Below are positions 11,101-22,969 of a DNA stretch of 64,000 bases, one piece after another; position 1 is the stretch's first letter, and the number at the start of each line of letters is the position of its first letter. Location of the stretch: the NCBI GenBank assembly GCA_030760725.1, contig JASWHV010000003.1, forward strand, positions 61,771,264-61,835,263, written 5' to 3'. The notes beneath the pieces were generated by a model. It did not search any database. It saw nothing but the letters and a program-made list of their open reading frames with translations, and was not told the DNA's origin. The stretch comes from Neostapfia colusana (Eukaryota; Streptophyta; Magnoliopsida; Poales; Poaceae). Position numbers and translations under genes: made by a program.

Positions 11101-11570
11101 GTAGGTGCTTAATAAGCTAAGGTGGTAGGTATTAATTGTGTAGTGCTTTTACCATGAGTTCAACCTCCCCTTGTTCTAGCCATGCATGACATAACTTTCC
11201 CACACTTGCTGAGTACCATCGGTACTCAACCTTGCATATTTGTTGGTTTATATTGCTGCTCAGGTCAAGATAATGAGGTGGTGTATAATGACCAAGACTT
11301 TGGACCCGAAGAAGGTTTCTAGGTTCATGGAGACCCCCGGGCAACGCCTGTGACGGAGCCCTCAAAGAATAATATTCCGCTGCTAGTTTATTTACTTGTG
11401 ATGAACTTATTATTGTCCATCGAGACATTTGCGATGTAAGACTTATTTATATTTGACACCTGGCTTGTAATAAATGATGCTTCACTATTTGTCATCACAT
11501 GTATGAGAAAATGATCCTGGCATACATGTGATATTCACTTGGTTGCTCTTCGGAAAAACCGGGTATGACA
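8149..11570 (+). mobile_element. G-family LTR, copy 2 (3422 bp)
   Basis: It starts TGTAACACCCC after the G1 polypurine tract and ends GGGTATGACA. It is G1's right LTR by position, yet it is followed not by a target duplication but by another PBS and leader, so it also serves as the left LTR of a second unit. It shares at least six variants with copy 3 (18629-22068) against copy 1, for example the 52-bp block near 9530, CACACTTGC near 11202, GTATAATGACC near 11284, GTCATCACATG near 11495 and the terminus. A GC-rich block (8320-9070) has intron-like signals: donor at 8596|8597, acceptor at 8697|8698, donor at 8817|8818. AATAAA lies at 11469-11474. Confidence 0.93.
10095..11322 (+). other. Exon-like pair in G LTR copy 2 (10095-10163 and 11264-11322)
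   Basis: It has the same structure as in copy 1: a 69-nt block ending at a GC donor (GAG|GCAAGT), an intron-like gap of 1100 bp, then a block in the same phase ending in TAG at 11320-11322. The upstream exon-like block 8698-8817 ends one base into a codon, which suits the 2-base start of this block. Confidence 0.45.
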
Positions 11571-11728
11571 GAGGTGGTATCAGAGCCAAGGTTGCCCGTA
11601 GGAACGTGGACCTAGGTAGAAATGGACGTATTTAAGGGCCTTATTTTCTTAAAAACTATTTTTACAAGGTGTGTGTTGAAAAGTGTTACTTAATGAGTCA
11701 TCTTACCCCAATTTTCATTCAAACTATT
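11571..11728 (+). mobile_element. G-family leader fragment with PBS (11575-11587)
   Basis: The TGGTATCAGAGCC primer site and following leader match 2356-2508 of G1 closely, then stop where Cassandra begins. No ORF0 or gag follows, so this unit is a truncated G element. Confidence 0.9.
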
Positions 11729-12473
11729 TGTGATGGCTCTCTAGGATCATAGACTGGCCCCACATACCACCACTCGTCTTTTCTGCGCACTTTGTCCTTA
11801 CTCGTGCGCACCCGGGAAAACTTTCCGGTCGGTCACCCATCCCCAAATTCCTCCGGGCCAAGCACGCTTAACCCCGGAGTCCTTTGCAGGTGGGCTTCCG
11901 GAAAAGAAGGTATACCTTGGTGGTATGAGTACTCTATCAATCCTATTAAGCCGGGAGTCGGGATATCACACAATCCACCCCCCTTAGAAGACCGACGTCC
12001 TCGTCGGTCAACATCAAGACAGGAACGTCCCCTCTTAGCCACGTCCATACGTTCAGTACTGGCATACACATACCGTACGTCCGGTTAGCAGCATACGTAC
12101 CATACCGTGTCCCACATAGAGGACCCACGTGTCATGCCTACGTACCTGCGTCCCTGACCCGTACGCTACCGTATCCTTGTCACTGACCCGTACGCACCCG
12201 TGAAACTGCGAGGGTCGGCTCTGATACCATTTGTGATGGCTCTCTAGGATCATAGACTGGCCCCACATACCACCACTCGTCTTTTCTGCGCACTTTGTCC
12301 TCACTCGTGCGCACCCGGGAAAACTTTCCGGTCGGTCACCCATCCCCAAATTCCTCCGTGCCAAGCACGCTTAACCCCGGTGTCCTTTGCAGGTGGGCTT
12401 CCGGAAAAGAAGGTATACCTTGGTGGTATGAGTACTCTATCAATCCTATTAAGTCGGGAGTCGGGATATCACA
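11729..12473 (-). mobile_element. Cassandra-type TRIM element, copy 1
   Basis: A 745-bp miniature LTR element. LTRs of 242 bp lie at 11729-11970 and 12232-12473; on the plus strand they run TGTGATGG to GATATCACA. A polypurine tract (complement of CACCCCCCTTA, 11977-11987) and a tRNA-Met PBS (complement at 12217-12229) place it on the minus strand. The roughly 260-bp interior has no coding capacity. Each LTR contains the conserved part of 5S rRNA on the minus strand: GTTAAGCGTGCTTGG at 11858-11872 and GGGGATGGGTGACC at 11831-11844, repeated 503 bp further on. This 5S-derived pol III promoter region is the hallmark of Cassandra elements. Its right end abuts ATATC of C-LTR sequence rather than G leader. 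Confidence 0.88.
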
Positions 12474-12720
12474 ATATCCCAGCTACTCCCAATTGAATGT
12501 GGGACTTAGCCTCCAAGTCATTGTTTGAAGTTGATTTCCTAAATTTGAAATTGGTTTGGCTAAATTTGCTTCACATTTGAACTGAAATTCAAATTCAGTT
12601 TTGAATTAATGCAAATTTAGCTCCCGACAAGATGAAGTCCAATGGGGATGAAAATTGGTGGACTAACTCAGAAAAATGTGCTGAGTTTGAATATGAAGTC
12701 AACTTTTGAATTCAAGTAAT
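12474..12720. mobile_element. Fragment of C-family LTR, duplicated copy
   Basis: It matches 22970-23216 inside the left LTR of element C almost base for base, beginning ATATCCCAGCTACTCCC. It ends at the five bases ATGAA (12719-12723), which are shared with the pol gene of element D that follows. Confidence 0.85.
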
Positions 12721-13341
12721 GAAGCTCTCTACGGCCGGAAGTGTCGCACACCACTGAATTGGTGTGAGTCCGGCAAAAGAGTTCTGTTTGGGATCGATCT
12801 TGTCAACGAAGCCGAAGACCGAGTTTGGTTGATACAAGAGAATTTAAAGGCTGCACAATCCCGACAGAAGAGCTACGCTGATCAAAGGCGTAGGCCATTA
12901 CATTTTGACGTTGGAGAGCACGTGTATCTTCGTGTATCTCCGACGAAGGGAATTCACCGGTTCGGTGTAAATGGGAAACTCGCTCCCCGTTTTATTGGTC
13001 CTTTTGCTATCACGGAGAAGTGCGGACCCGTAGCCTACCGGCTGGAGTTACCGGCAAGTCTAGCGGGTGTTCATGATGTATTTCATGTTTCACAGCTGCG
13101 GAAGTGCCTCAAATTCACCGCTGCTGTTCGCACCGAGGACATCGATGAATTGAAACCGGACCTGACCTACACCGAGCGACCGGTTCAGATTCTAGATGAA
13201 AAGACCCGGGTAACCCGGAACCGGACGATCAGATTTTTCAAGGTGCTGTGGAGTAATCATACCGCGGAAGAGGCGACGTGGGAAAATGAAGATTGCCTCC
13301 GCACCAACTATCCGGAATTTTTAGCGTTGTACAGTTTGTAA
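12721..13341 (+). pseudogene. Element D: C-terminal remnant of pol (integrase C-terminus and chromodomain)
   Basis: An open frame beginning abruptly at EALYGRKCRTPLNWCE, which lies inside the integrase of related elements. It runs through the linker, the GPFAITEKCGPVAYRLELP (GPY/F-type) module and the chromodomain-like end (FKVLWSNHTAEEATWE) to TAA at 13339-13341. Everything upstream (gag, protease, RT, RNase H, integrase core) is missing. The remaining 206 codons have no stop, so the loss is by truncation rather than by point mutations. The polypurine tract (AAAGGGGAGGAA) and the D LTR follow at 13405. Confidence 0.9.
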
Positions 13342-13404
13342 CTACCTCTCCCGTCTCGTTCCTCTTTTGTAATCTCGGGACGAGATTCTTTTAAAGGGGA
13401 GGAA

Positions 13405-16400
13405 TGTAAAAGTCCCAAAAATGTGTATGAATAAAAAACCAAGGTTTGAGTTCATATATGTGGCAAAGACATGAAAAATGGGACTTGCTAAAACTTTTCT
13501 TCATGCAAAGTAATGCATGGATGACCATCCAAAATGAGGCTCACATTTTTATTTAAAAGTGTTGAACCAATAAGGAGTTAAATACCTCTTTGCATGTAAG
13601 TTTAAAAATCAGATTTGAAATTCAAAGTTGACACATGTAGTGACCAAGGACTTTGATTAAAAATGCAGCCACATAGTTGGAATTATAGGGAGGAGTTTGA
13701 TCACCAACTTTCTATTTGTAGGGTGGGCTCAAAAAGGAGTTAAAGAGAAGAATTTGCAAACTTCAACCAAATTCAAATTTGGCAAGCAAATTCAAATTGA
13801 ATTGGAAGGATTCAAATTCTAAACCACATTTTAAAACTCAGAATTGTGGGAATTAAGAGGATCAGCTTGAGAAGATATTTGGGGAGGAAATGTGGAGTGG
13901 GACCCACATGTCATAGAGCTAAAAGAGGAGCCTTGCACCCTAAGTCTTAGCCTCAGTGGGAGATTTCCCCGAACAGCTCACGGGAGCCACCGAGGTGCTT
14001 ACCGGCGCCACCTCCTTCTGCCTTCCCCCATGCGCTGACCACCGAGGCGGTGCCCTCGTGCTGATCCCTGTGCTCACGTCCCCTCAGCCGAGCAAAAGGC
14101 TCAGTTGTGCTTCCCCCCCTCGCGAGCGCACGAACGGCAGCCATTCTCCCCCTCCGCTCTCTGTCCGATCGGAAGATCGGCAAAACCACCGGGCCTCCTC
14201 CTCCCCTGAGCTGCTAAACACTCCAACGAGCTTAACCTCCACCTCCTTGACCCACGAGCAAGTGAGCTGCGGCCTCCGGTGCCCGAGAACGACCGCCGCC
14301 GCGGCGACCTAATCCGAGAAAGTGATCGGGCGCTCGTGGACAGCCCTCCACAGGGGGTTTCACGGCCGAGCGATCGCAGCTACGGGCGCGCACGGGTGCA
14401 GTGCTGCTCTTAGCCCAAGCTCAGGCCATACCGTGAAGCATCGCCGACGAATTTCGAAGTTTTGCTCCGGCGGCTTCAACCCACGCATCCGGTACGGGAA
14501 TCCAAAATTCTCCGCTTCTGTTCGTTCTTAGCTCATCAAACTTTGCACGTAGGAGGTGGGATAGCCGGTGATCATATTCTCTTTAGCATCCGTCGCATGA
14601 AAACCCTTTGGGGCGACGTATTTTGAGGTCTACCGAGCACTTCTCCAGCGGACCAAATCGGGCGCACGGTGACGACCGACTTGCGGCTGTTCCCAATCCA
14701 TTTAGGGGCCATGCCGAGCCTTGCGATCATCCACTGGTGCTGTAGGGCTCGTCGGCACAGGTTATGGCGGGCTGGATACCCCAGGCAACGCCGCCGAACC
14801 CCCACAGTAGCTGTCGTACGTCGCCGGCCATGTTCCGGTCGTTGGCAGCCCTAGCAAACCCCACAGCCATGTTCCTCGGTGTCACAAACTCCCTGGCGGC
14901 GCGTTTCAGCTCAGGAGGTGGCCGGAAACGGCGAGCCGGCGAGCTCCGGCGTCGGGCCGGCGAGGGGCAGCGCGGGCATGGGGAGAGAGCCGGAGGAAGA
15001 AGACGAGGCATGGGCCCCGTCTGTCAGCAGCAGAAAATTTAAACCCGGGATCGGGTGTGGCCGGGATCCCGTGTGTTGGCGCGCTGAGATACTGTGGCCC
15101 GGTGTGGCTTCGCTTATATTGGCTGGAATTCGAAACAGTGGGTCCAACCGGATTTTCTGTAGGAAAACAATTCCAGAGTTGGCTCAAACTTTGGAAATTC
15201 ATATCTCCTGGTAGAAATCTCCAATTTGAGTGATTCCACTTGGGTTGGATTCATTTCTCCGAGTTCTATCAAAATATGAACTCAGATTTGCATGAAAGTT
15301 AATATTATATGCTGGAAAATTCTTGGAAGTTTTTCTGCAAAACAATTATTGAGGGAGTTTGGTTTATCCAAAAATTCCCAAATTTTACCAGAATATTCTA
15401 TAGCATAGTAGTGACCTACTAGCTAATTTGCAGCTCATTTGAAGATCATTTGAGTAAGAATTTGCTAAATGCAAACTACTGTGTTCAAAAGAGTCCAGAA
15501 ACATTTTCAGAAAATGTTTCCCAATTCAAAAATCTGTTCTGAGCAATCCATAGCTCCAAAAATCATAGGAAAATTTAGGCAAGCTCTATGAGACATACTT
15601 GGAATCGTAGTTCACTTAATTGGGCATGAAAATGCACATTACTACAGAATTAATTCTTTTGAGTACAAATGCTTAAAGAATTGTTCTGGGAGAACTACTC
15701 AAGTAAAAGGGCTGAATTTTGGACCAGGTTACTCTCATGTGATCAAGAACTCATATGTAAATTATCAGCCCAAGATGAGTCCTTGAACTCCCTGTTCTTA
15801 TTCTCCACACTTGTGTATATGTGGGAATACATAAGAGATATTGTGAGAATTAGGGAGGACACAATATGACTCCACATTAGCTGTAATTTGGCAAGCTAAA
15901 TCCTTAGGTAGTATAGAACCTGCTGTAAAAGTTTTGAGGCCATTGGAGTTCTTGTTCTTCAGTTGCACTCAAATCCTTTCAGCTTATCTATTATGTTCAT
16001 TAGGGAACATGATTAGTGTATAGCTAAAGCCTTTAGGACAAATTAGTTTATTTCTGTTCTTTGCACAACAGAGGCAAACCAAGCCATGCTTGGCTTTTCC
16101 ACACAATCTCTGTTCCTAAGAGATTAATTCTATAACTTCTTTCCATTACATTCTATAAAACATGTGCATATGCATTTCAATAGGAACCACAACAAAAGGG
16201 ACTCAAAGGAGTGATTCATCGAAGTGGATCAAGCTCCGGAGAGTCAAGGGTGGATCTGCAAGGACACTAACTGATTATATACGACTACCCTGCAAAACAG
16301 GCAAGCTCCGGTTTGCATTTAACAGCTATTAAGTTTTTTTGTATTCACCTTCGGTCAAGATATGAACTGTGCATTAGGTCTAGTGTTTGATACCCCTCCT

Positions 16401-17717
16401 GCATAACCAAATGACCCATGGAGTATTGGGTAGGTGTCTTTCACCGTGTAGAACTGCCATGCTTAAGTACGGTTCGGTAGAACTCGAGTGGTGAGATGCT
16501 ACTCGCAGTTTCAGGAACAACAGGGGCATACGGGATTGGTTCATAAATGAAGTAGCAGGTTAAAGTTGAGACCGGAAGGTTGTAGGGGCAGCAGGACATA
16601 GGGGCCAGAGTGCTATAGACCTGTCCGTGTCGGTCAAGGACCGATCCGTATGCGGCCCTGTTGAACATGTTTGAGTTGTGTACCGGACTCATGCTGGCTA
16701 TATGGGACCCAGTAAACCGATGTACCTCGGGAAGCTGTCGTTGGGACTTTTCGTGTCGCCTCAGGCGGACGGCCGGTGTGCAGTATGTGGGGAATATTCT
16801 CATGACATCTCATGTCGGTAGGTGCACCATGAGAGTAGCTACTGTACGGGGCGACTTGATCGATTCAGCGGGGGTGAGACGGGGGAAAGGCTGCCACGTA
16901 TGACGTCAGTGATGGTTGTTGTAGGCAACGTCGAGTACGGGCGTACGTGTCGTGTAATCCGGGTGTTATTGATTCGAATCACCGTCGCTCGCGGAATGGA
17001 CCGAGCATACTTGTTCTCACAGTCGTGACGTAGTAAGAACTTGCATGAGAAAGGAACTAATCATATTGACTTGAAGTATCATTCTACCTTTGTATTGGAT
17101 CTTGATGAATAGGCTAGTACAAACTCGATTCTTTCATGCCATGAGCAACTTACATCGGGGGAAACCGTTTCTTGTTTGATTGTGGACTCCCGATGTGGCG
17201 TGCCCAGGGTTACTTAAAATGCTGCAATTAATACCTGAAAGTAAGGATTCACTTTTAGGCGAGTTTAATTATGCTTATGCCATCCTATGTTAGGTTCATA
17301 ACCTCACTTAGAGTTTCATGTTTAGGGTGACGGTTAAGTCTTGCTGAGCGTTATGCTCACGGATGCTATCCGAGTTGTTTTGCAGGTAATTGACTCGATG
17401 CTTATGAGAAGGGATGCCGATGAGACTCGGGAACCTCCGAGTGCGTACTCAAAGAGCATCCTCGCCGCTGCAGATTGATCTTCGTGTTGCTAGTAAAAAA
17501 CGTCCGCGGGCTGGACCGTTTCTTTGTTGCTAGTTTAGATATGATTCGTGAGAGTGATAGTCTTCCACTGTAGTTTACTCTGATATAACTATTTGTAAAA
17601 CATTCTTGTATGCTTCCGCTAAACTATTTATGTAATATGATGTGTGTTCATTGACCCGTGTGCTGTTGGGTGCCGCATAACACGGCACCACCCGACGAGG
17701 TCCTGGGGTCCCCTACA
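13405..17717 (+). mobile_element. Right LTR of element D (4313 bp)
   Basis: It starts TGTAAAAGTCCC after the polypurine tract and ends TCCCCTACA. The end region (GTGTGCTGTTGGGTGCCGCAT near 17656) is shared with B-family LTRs, and the body is related to the E LTR at 61502. The flank after it, CTCGC (17718-17722), matches the empty site GAGCTCGC at 60568-60575 in C's right LTR, so D inserted into the LTR of C. The left end of D is lost. A 117-nt exon-like block (16184-16300) ends at a GC donor (CAG|GCAAGC) as in A and B, but the matching second block (from 17386) gives an immediate stop. Confidence 0.85.
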
Positions 17718-18628
17718 CTCGCCTCCGGACGTTCTGCTGCCCGACCTTCGACGAGACTTGCCGCCTGTGCATATTTCTGCCTGGGAAACACGGTAGTGCA
17801 CTCCCTGGAGCTCGGCGACGGCCGGAATAGTGCTCGCGACGGTGACAGCGGCCGGGAGCTCCTCGGCGACATTGAACTCGGTGTCCTCTGCACCTTTTTC
17901 GATGCGGTTTGCTCGGAGAGCTCCGCTGAGACTTGCTGATCACAGATATGAGCACTGATCCCCGTGAAAACGGCCGCAACTATAACCTCACCGTCGACCT
18001 AGGGCAAAAACAGCCGTGACCGGGAAATTTCGAAGAACAGAAACCCTAGTCCATGATTTTCACTGGTTTTTGATCCTAGGTGGCCGTGGACAAGTGCAGA
18101 CCGTGTGTGTAGCTCGGAATCCTCTGTGGTGAACTACCCATTATGAATTTCTGAGTTTTGAACGATTCAGTCCTTGGAACCCCGAATGACTAACCGGACA
18201 AATTCTACCCCGGCGAAGCACGAGAGGAGGGGCGGTCGGCACGAGCGTGTCAAGCACCTTGGAGCGGACCTTTTTCGTGTAGCTCATCGGGCGTGAAATG
18301 GCTTCTTTCTCTCGGACACCGGGGAGCAGAGGAGGTCGGCGCTGGCGCGAGTTCGGCTTTCGGTGCGCGAAGGAGACGGTGGAGAAGAGAGTGAAGATTC
18401 ATGTGGCACAGCGTACTGATCACGTGCTGCACTCAGTGTTTCCCTTGAGCAGGAGGTGGCAATGGCAAGTTGGTCGGGCGCCGATGTTGGTGCTGGCTGG
18501 CGCGCGCAGCTTCTGTCGAGGGGAAAAGATCAACCCGAAGAAAACTTCAGTGTGAAGGCTACTGACAAGTGGGTCCCTCCCCTCTAATTCTCTTCTAATT
18601 TTTCATCTCTGTTTTCACTGAAAATATC
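17718..18628 (-). mobile_element. Left LTR of element C, first surviving part
   Basis: It corresponds to 60571-61493 of C's right LTR, with indels. It ends in ATATC (18624-18628), the first copy of the target duplication of the G unit that follows. The sequence left of CTCGC was separated by element D and is not in the window. Confidence 0.85.
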
Positions 18629-21600
18629 TGTAACACCCCAAAAATATTGTTAAGACCCTAAATCATGTTAAGAGGGGAATTTAAAATTTTTTGGACATGT
18701 TGCATGTTTTGCGAAAATTCAAATTCAAACTAGAATTCAAATTAAAATCAAATCAGAAAAGAAATAGAAAAAGAAAAAGAGAAAACAGAAAAAAACCGGC
18801 CAGTGGGCCGAAACCCACCAGACGGCCCAACCAGCGCCGCGCCAGCCCGCAGCCGCGCACGCCGCTTCCTCACACTGACAGGCAGGGCCCACCTGTTCAT
18901 CGTCTACCTCGCGCCCGCGCCGGACTCTCTCTCACCCGAATCAAAACCGATCGGGATTTCTGCGAATCCCAGCCGAATTCCGCTCGGGGGCGACGCAAAA
19001 CTCGATCTAAACCAACCAGCCTCCCTCCCCCGTCTGTAAAAACCCCGGCCTCGTTCTGTTTTTCCCACGCGATCCGCCGATTTTCCTCCGGTAAGAACCG
19101 AGACTTCTCCGGCGAATTCTGGCCGATCTAAGCTCGGAAATTCCGATCTAACTCGCTGGTCTTGATCCACCGCCTCCGGGGAACCTTGCAGGTGCAGAAA
19201 ACTCGGTGACTTGCGGTGTAAACACAGCGCCGACGAGCCTCGCCGTGGTTTCACCTCGGACCTCGTCGCCGATCACTTTCCAGGACCTCCGAGCTCAAGA
19301 AAACCCCCGAGGTGAGATCCCCGACCTTCCCTCTACCGATCTATGCCATAAAATCACAGTTCTAGGAAGAATTCCCGAAGATCCGAAAGTTTCCGGCGAG
19401 ATCGCCGCTTCCCGCCGCCGTGCGCCGCCGGCAGCGCCGCCCGCGCTCGATCAGAGCGACGTGGCCACTTGTGCGCCGTTTATTTTAAATCGCACGGTAG
19501 GGTTTAAATCCCCGCGTACCGGTTCGACGTTATAATCTCAGCCGTCGGTTTAAAATCGGATGGTCCACGTCAGCCCCGCGTTATAAAGACTGGAAATCTT
19601 ACGTGCTACCCCCTGGGGTTCTCGGGAAATAAGAGCTAGCCCCGGAAACTTCTGATCTAGCCCCTGGAACTTCAGAAAATCATGTAAATTCATTTAAAGA
19701 TCAGTTTTAGCCCCTGGACTTAATAAAAATTAGGAAAAACTCCTCTGATAAGTGTAGCTATACCCCTGGAAATTCTGAAAATAATATTATAGACCCTGTA
19801 GTGGGGTGAGTTTACCTTTTTAGCCCTGTTTAGTATTTAATTTAGGAAATTGAATATGTGGCTAGTGTTTAAAAATTAAAAAGTGGGACAAACCTATTGT
19901 CAAAATTTAATTAAAGACTTTCTCAGTATTTAGAAAACTTTGGAGTGAGATAAAAATATATTTTGGGCTGAAATGAATCTGTTTAATTTATTATTCACAT
20001 TTAGGGACACATTTTTAAGTAATGAATAGTTTTAGAAAATATGGAAAATAATTGTGAAATAGTTTACATCAGAGGCAAAGGTCAAAATATGTTATTAAAT
20101 TATTTAGGACCAGAACCTATTCTGTTTAGATGATGTGTATTATTATTTTCATAATAAAGTACACATTTATGCATAGGAAAATAAATCTGAAAATATAGCA
20201 ACTAGTAAATGATAAATGAAGTTTCTAAAATCCAAAGAATTCAGTTTAGGGTTGGTAGAAATTATGAAGGCACATATGGAGAAGAAAAATACCTTTCATA
20301 CATACTTGGTAGTAAAAAAAAAGGTGTAGTAGTTGAATATAAGGAATTTATTTAATTGGAAACTCATATATATATTGTAGGTAAGTATAAATGTGAACAC
20401 AAAAGTAGGAATCATATACACATGATTAAAAGTGCATGAAAGCCACAAATCAACACACATAGAGTAACCACAACACATATAATGGTGAATTACTTTCATG
20501 AATGTGAATGTGTGGTTTGTATGAAGTGGAAGTGTGAACTATGTCTTATGGATTGTTGTTTTTCTTTTGCTATGTGTGATGGTATGATGTAGAACCTGCT
20601 CAAGAGCAAGTTTTTCCTTTCCAAGATCAGGACTACCCATTTCAAGGGCAGCAAGAAGGAGGCAAGTGTCCTTGACCACTTTGATCCTATGCTAGGATGT
20701 GTAGATAGAATTATTTGCATTGTCAAGTTAAATATGAAACCCATGCTAGGAAGTTTCCCTAGAGTTGCATCACCTTGTTTCCTTGTAGCTTGGGTTGGGA
20801 CTTATTTTATCATGTCATTTACTATTATGCATATGCTTAGCCATGCTTAGAATGGGATATTTGGGATATGAGATCATCAGTTTATTTTACCATACTCTTG
20901 AATGAGATATTGTGAGTTGTGTAGAGGTAGGGATCAAGGCAAGTTGGATGTTTTGGTTGTGTGCTGGGTGCACGAGACTCGGGTTTGTGTTTAAGTACTT
21001 GCCTGGATCCTAAGGACCGGTTCATGGAGCATGTAACCTGGCTCTACAGTGCCAACCACATGCTGAGATGGGGCAGCTTGGCCAATTAATTAGGTGTATC
21101 CCCGGCGTAGTATGGGTGTGTTGGATAGTGCGGGGAATAGGTGTCAGCTGGACTACCATATGAACCGCAAGGCTCAAGAGGGGGCCACTGCAGCGAGGTT
21201 GGAGCCTCTTGTATGCTGTTAGGGGTAAAACCTCAGTGGGCCCACGCTCGTCGGGAATCCCTTTGTAAAAGCTTCGTAGTGATCTCCTGGCTACACACCT
21301 GGGAAGTGTGAATGTGGTTCATAGCCACTGGCATAATGGAGGTTCTTTTAGTCCACCCGGCAACGGGGGATGGAATCACTACCTGTGGGTACAGTGGTAC
21401 AAACTCTGCAGAGTCAAAACTGTCATGACTGCCGTGCTCACGGTCAAGAGCGGCTTGGACTTATTCATGATTAGAGGAGTGATGGTTTTTGGAAGTTGTG
21501 GATGTTAAGCGGGGAGCTTAACATTTGAAAATGATGTTATGGTTATTTGGTTATGATGATGGGATGGGAGATTGGGACCATTTCACCTGTGTAGTAATGT

Positions 21601-22068
21601 AGGTGCTTAATAAGCTAAGGTGGTAGGTATTAATTACGTAGTGCTTGAACCATGAGTTCAACCTCCCCTTGTTCTAGCCATGCATGACATAACTTTCCCA
21701 CACTTGCTGAGTACCATCGGTACTCAACCTTGCATATTTGTTGGTTTATATTGCTGCTCAGGTCAAGATAATGAGGTGGTGTATAATGACCAAGACTTTA
21801 GACCCGAAGATGGTTTCTAGGTTCATGGAGACCCCCGGGCAACGCCTGTGACGGAGCCCTCAAAGAATAATATTCCGCTGCTAGTTTATTTACTTGTGAT
21901 GAACTTATTATTGTCCATCGAGACATTTGCGATGTAAGACTTATTTATATTCGACACCTGGCTTGTAATAAATGATGCTTCACTATTTGTCATCACATGT
22001 ATGAGAAAATGATCCTGGCATACATGTGATATTCACTTGGTTGTTCTTCGGAAAAACCGGGTATGACA
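18629..22068 (+). mobile_element. G-family LTR, copy 3 (3440 bp)
   Basis: It runs from TGTAACACCCC to GGGTATGACA. It is closest to copy 2 (8149-11570). It is inserted in C-LTR sequence after ATATC; the uninterrupted site is visible at 61489-61493. It has a GC-rich block with a possible 101-bp intron (19091-19191, GTAAGA to TTGCAG), and AATAAA at 21967-21972. Confidence 0.93.
20593..21820 (+). other. Exon-like pair in G LTR copy 3 (20593-20661 and 21762-21820)
   Basis: It has the same block lengths (69 and 59 nt), the same GC donor, phase and terminal TAG as the other two G LTRs. Substitutions relative to copy 1 (S to N, G to R, E to D) leave the frame open. Confidence 0.45.
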
Positions 22069-22226
22069 GAGGTGGTATCAGAGCCAAGGTTGCCCGTAGG
22101 AACGTGGACCTAGGTAGAAATGGACGTATTTAAGGGCCTTATTTTATTAAAAACTATTTTTACAAGGTGTGTGTTGAAAAGTGTTACTTAATGAGTCAAC
22201 TTACCCCAATTTTCATTCAAACTATT
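22069..22226 (+). mobile_element. G-family leader fragment with PBS (22073-22085)
   Basis: Near-identical to 11571-11728. It contains the tRNA-iMet primer site and about 140 bp of leader, cut off by Cassandra. Confidence 0.9.
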
Positions 22227-22969
22227 TGTGATGGCTCTCTAGGATCATAGACTGGCCCCACATACCACCACTCATCTTTTCTGCGCACTTTGTCCTCACT
22301 CGTGCGCACCCGGGAAAACTTTCTGGTCGGTCACCCATCCCCAAATTCCTCTGGGCAAAGCACGCTTAACCCCGGAGTCCTTTGCAGGTGGGCTTCCGGA
22401 AAAGAAGGTATACCTTGGTGGTATGAGTACTCTATCAATCCTATTAAGCCGGGACGGGATATCACACAATCCACCCCCCTTAGAAGACCGACGTCCTTGT
22501 CGGTCAACATCAAGACAGGAACGTCCCCTCTTAGCCACGTCCATACGTTCAGTACTGGCATACACATACCGTACGTCTGGTTAGCAGCATACGTACCATA
22601 CTGTGTCCCACATAGAGGACCCACGCGTCATACCTACGTACCTGCGTCCCTGACCCGTACGCTACCGTATCCTTGTCACTGACCCGTACGCACCCGTGAA
22701 ACTGCGAGGGTCGGCTCTGATACCATTTGTGATGGCTCTCTAGGATCATAGACTGGCCCCACATACCACCACTCGTCTTTTCTGCGCACTTTGTCCTCAC
22801 TCGTGCGCACCCGGGAAAACTTTCCGGTCGGTCACCCATCCCCAAATTCCTCCGGGCCAAGCACGCTTAACCCCAGAGTCCTTTGCAGGTGGGCTTCCGG
22901 AAAAGAAGGTATACCTTGGTGGTATGAGTACTCTATCAATCCTATTAAGTCGGGAGTCGGGATATCACA
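22227..22969 (-). mobile_element. Cassandra-type TRIM element, copy 2
   Basis: LTRs lie at 22227-22466 (240 bp) and 22728-22969 (242 bp). The minus-strand PBS complement is at 22713-22725. The 5S-like GGATGGGTGACC is at 22329-22340 on the minus strand, and the box A-like segment lies just beyond it. It differs from copy 1 by scattered substitutions and a 2-bp loss near 22455. It is followed directly by ATATC (22970-22974), the partner of the duplication at 18624-18628. Confidence 0.88.

Larger units (their letters stand above)
8149..12723 (+). repeat. Duplicated block, copy 1 (G LTR, leader, Cassandra, C-LTR scrap)
   Basis: The same order of parts occurs at 18629-23219, with identical junctions at every boundary, so the block was copied as a unit after it was assembled. 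The period is 10,480 bp. Confidence 0.85.

Noticed and set aside
11724..11728. CTATT as a target duplication of Cassandra
   Set aside because: The right flank is ATATC, not CTATT, so Cassandra's own duplication cannot be confirmed here; the right copy seems lost.
11831..11872. A 5S rRNA gene on the minus strand
   Set aside because: Only the box A/box C region is conserved, it lies inside paired 242-bp LTRs, and the rest of a 120-nt 5S gene is not there. It is a Cassandra domain.
14764..15214. Overlapping ORFs in the GC-rich part of the D LTR
   Set aside because: Several frames on both strands are open at once because of high GC; there is no motif and no conservation with the E LTR frames.
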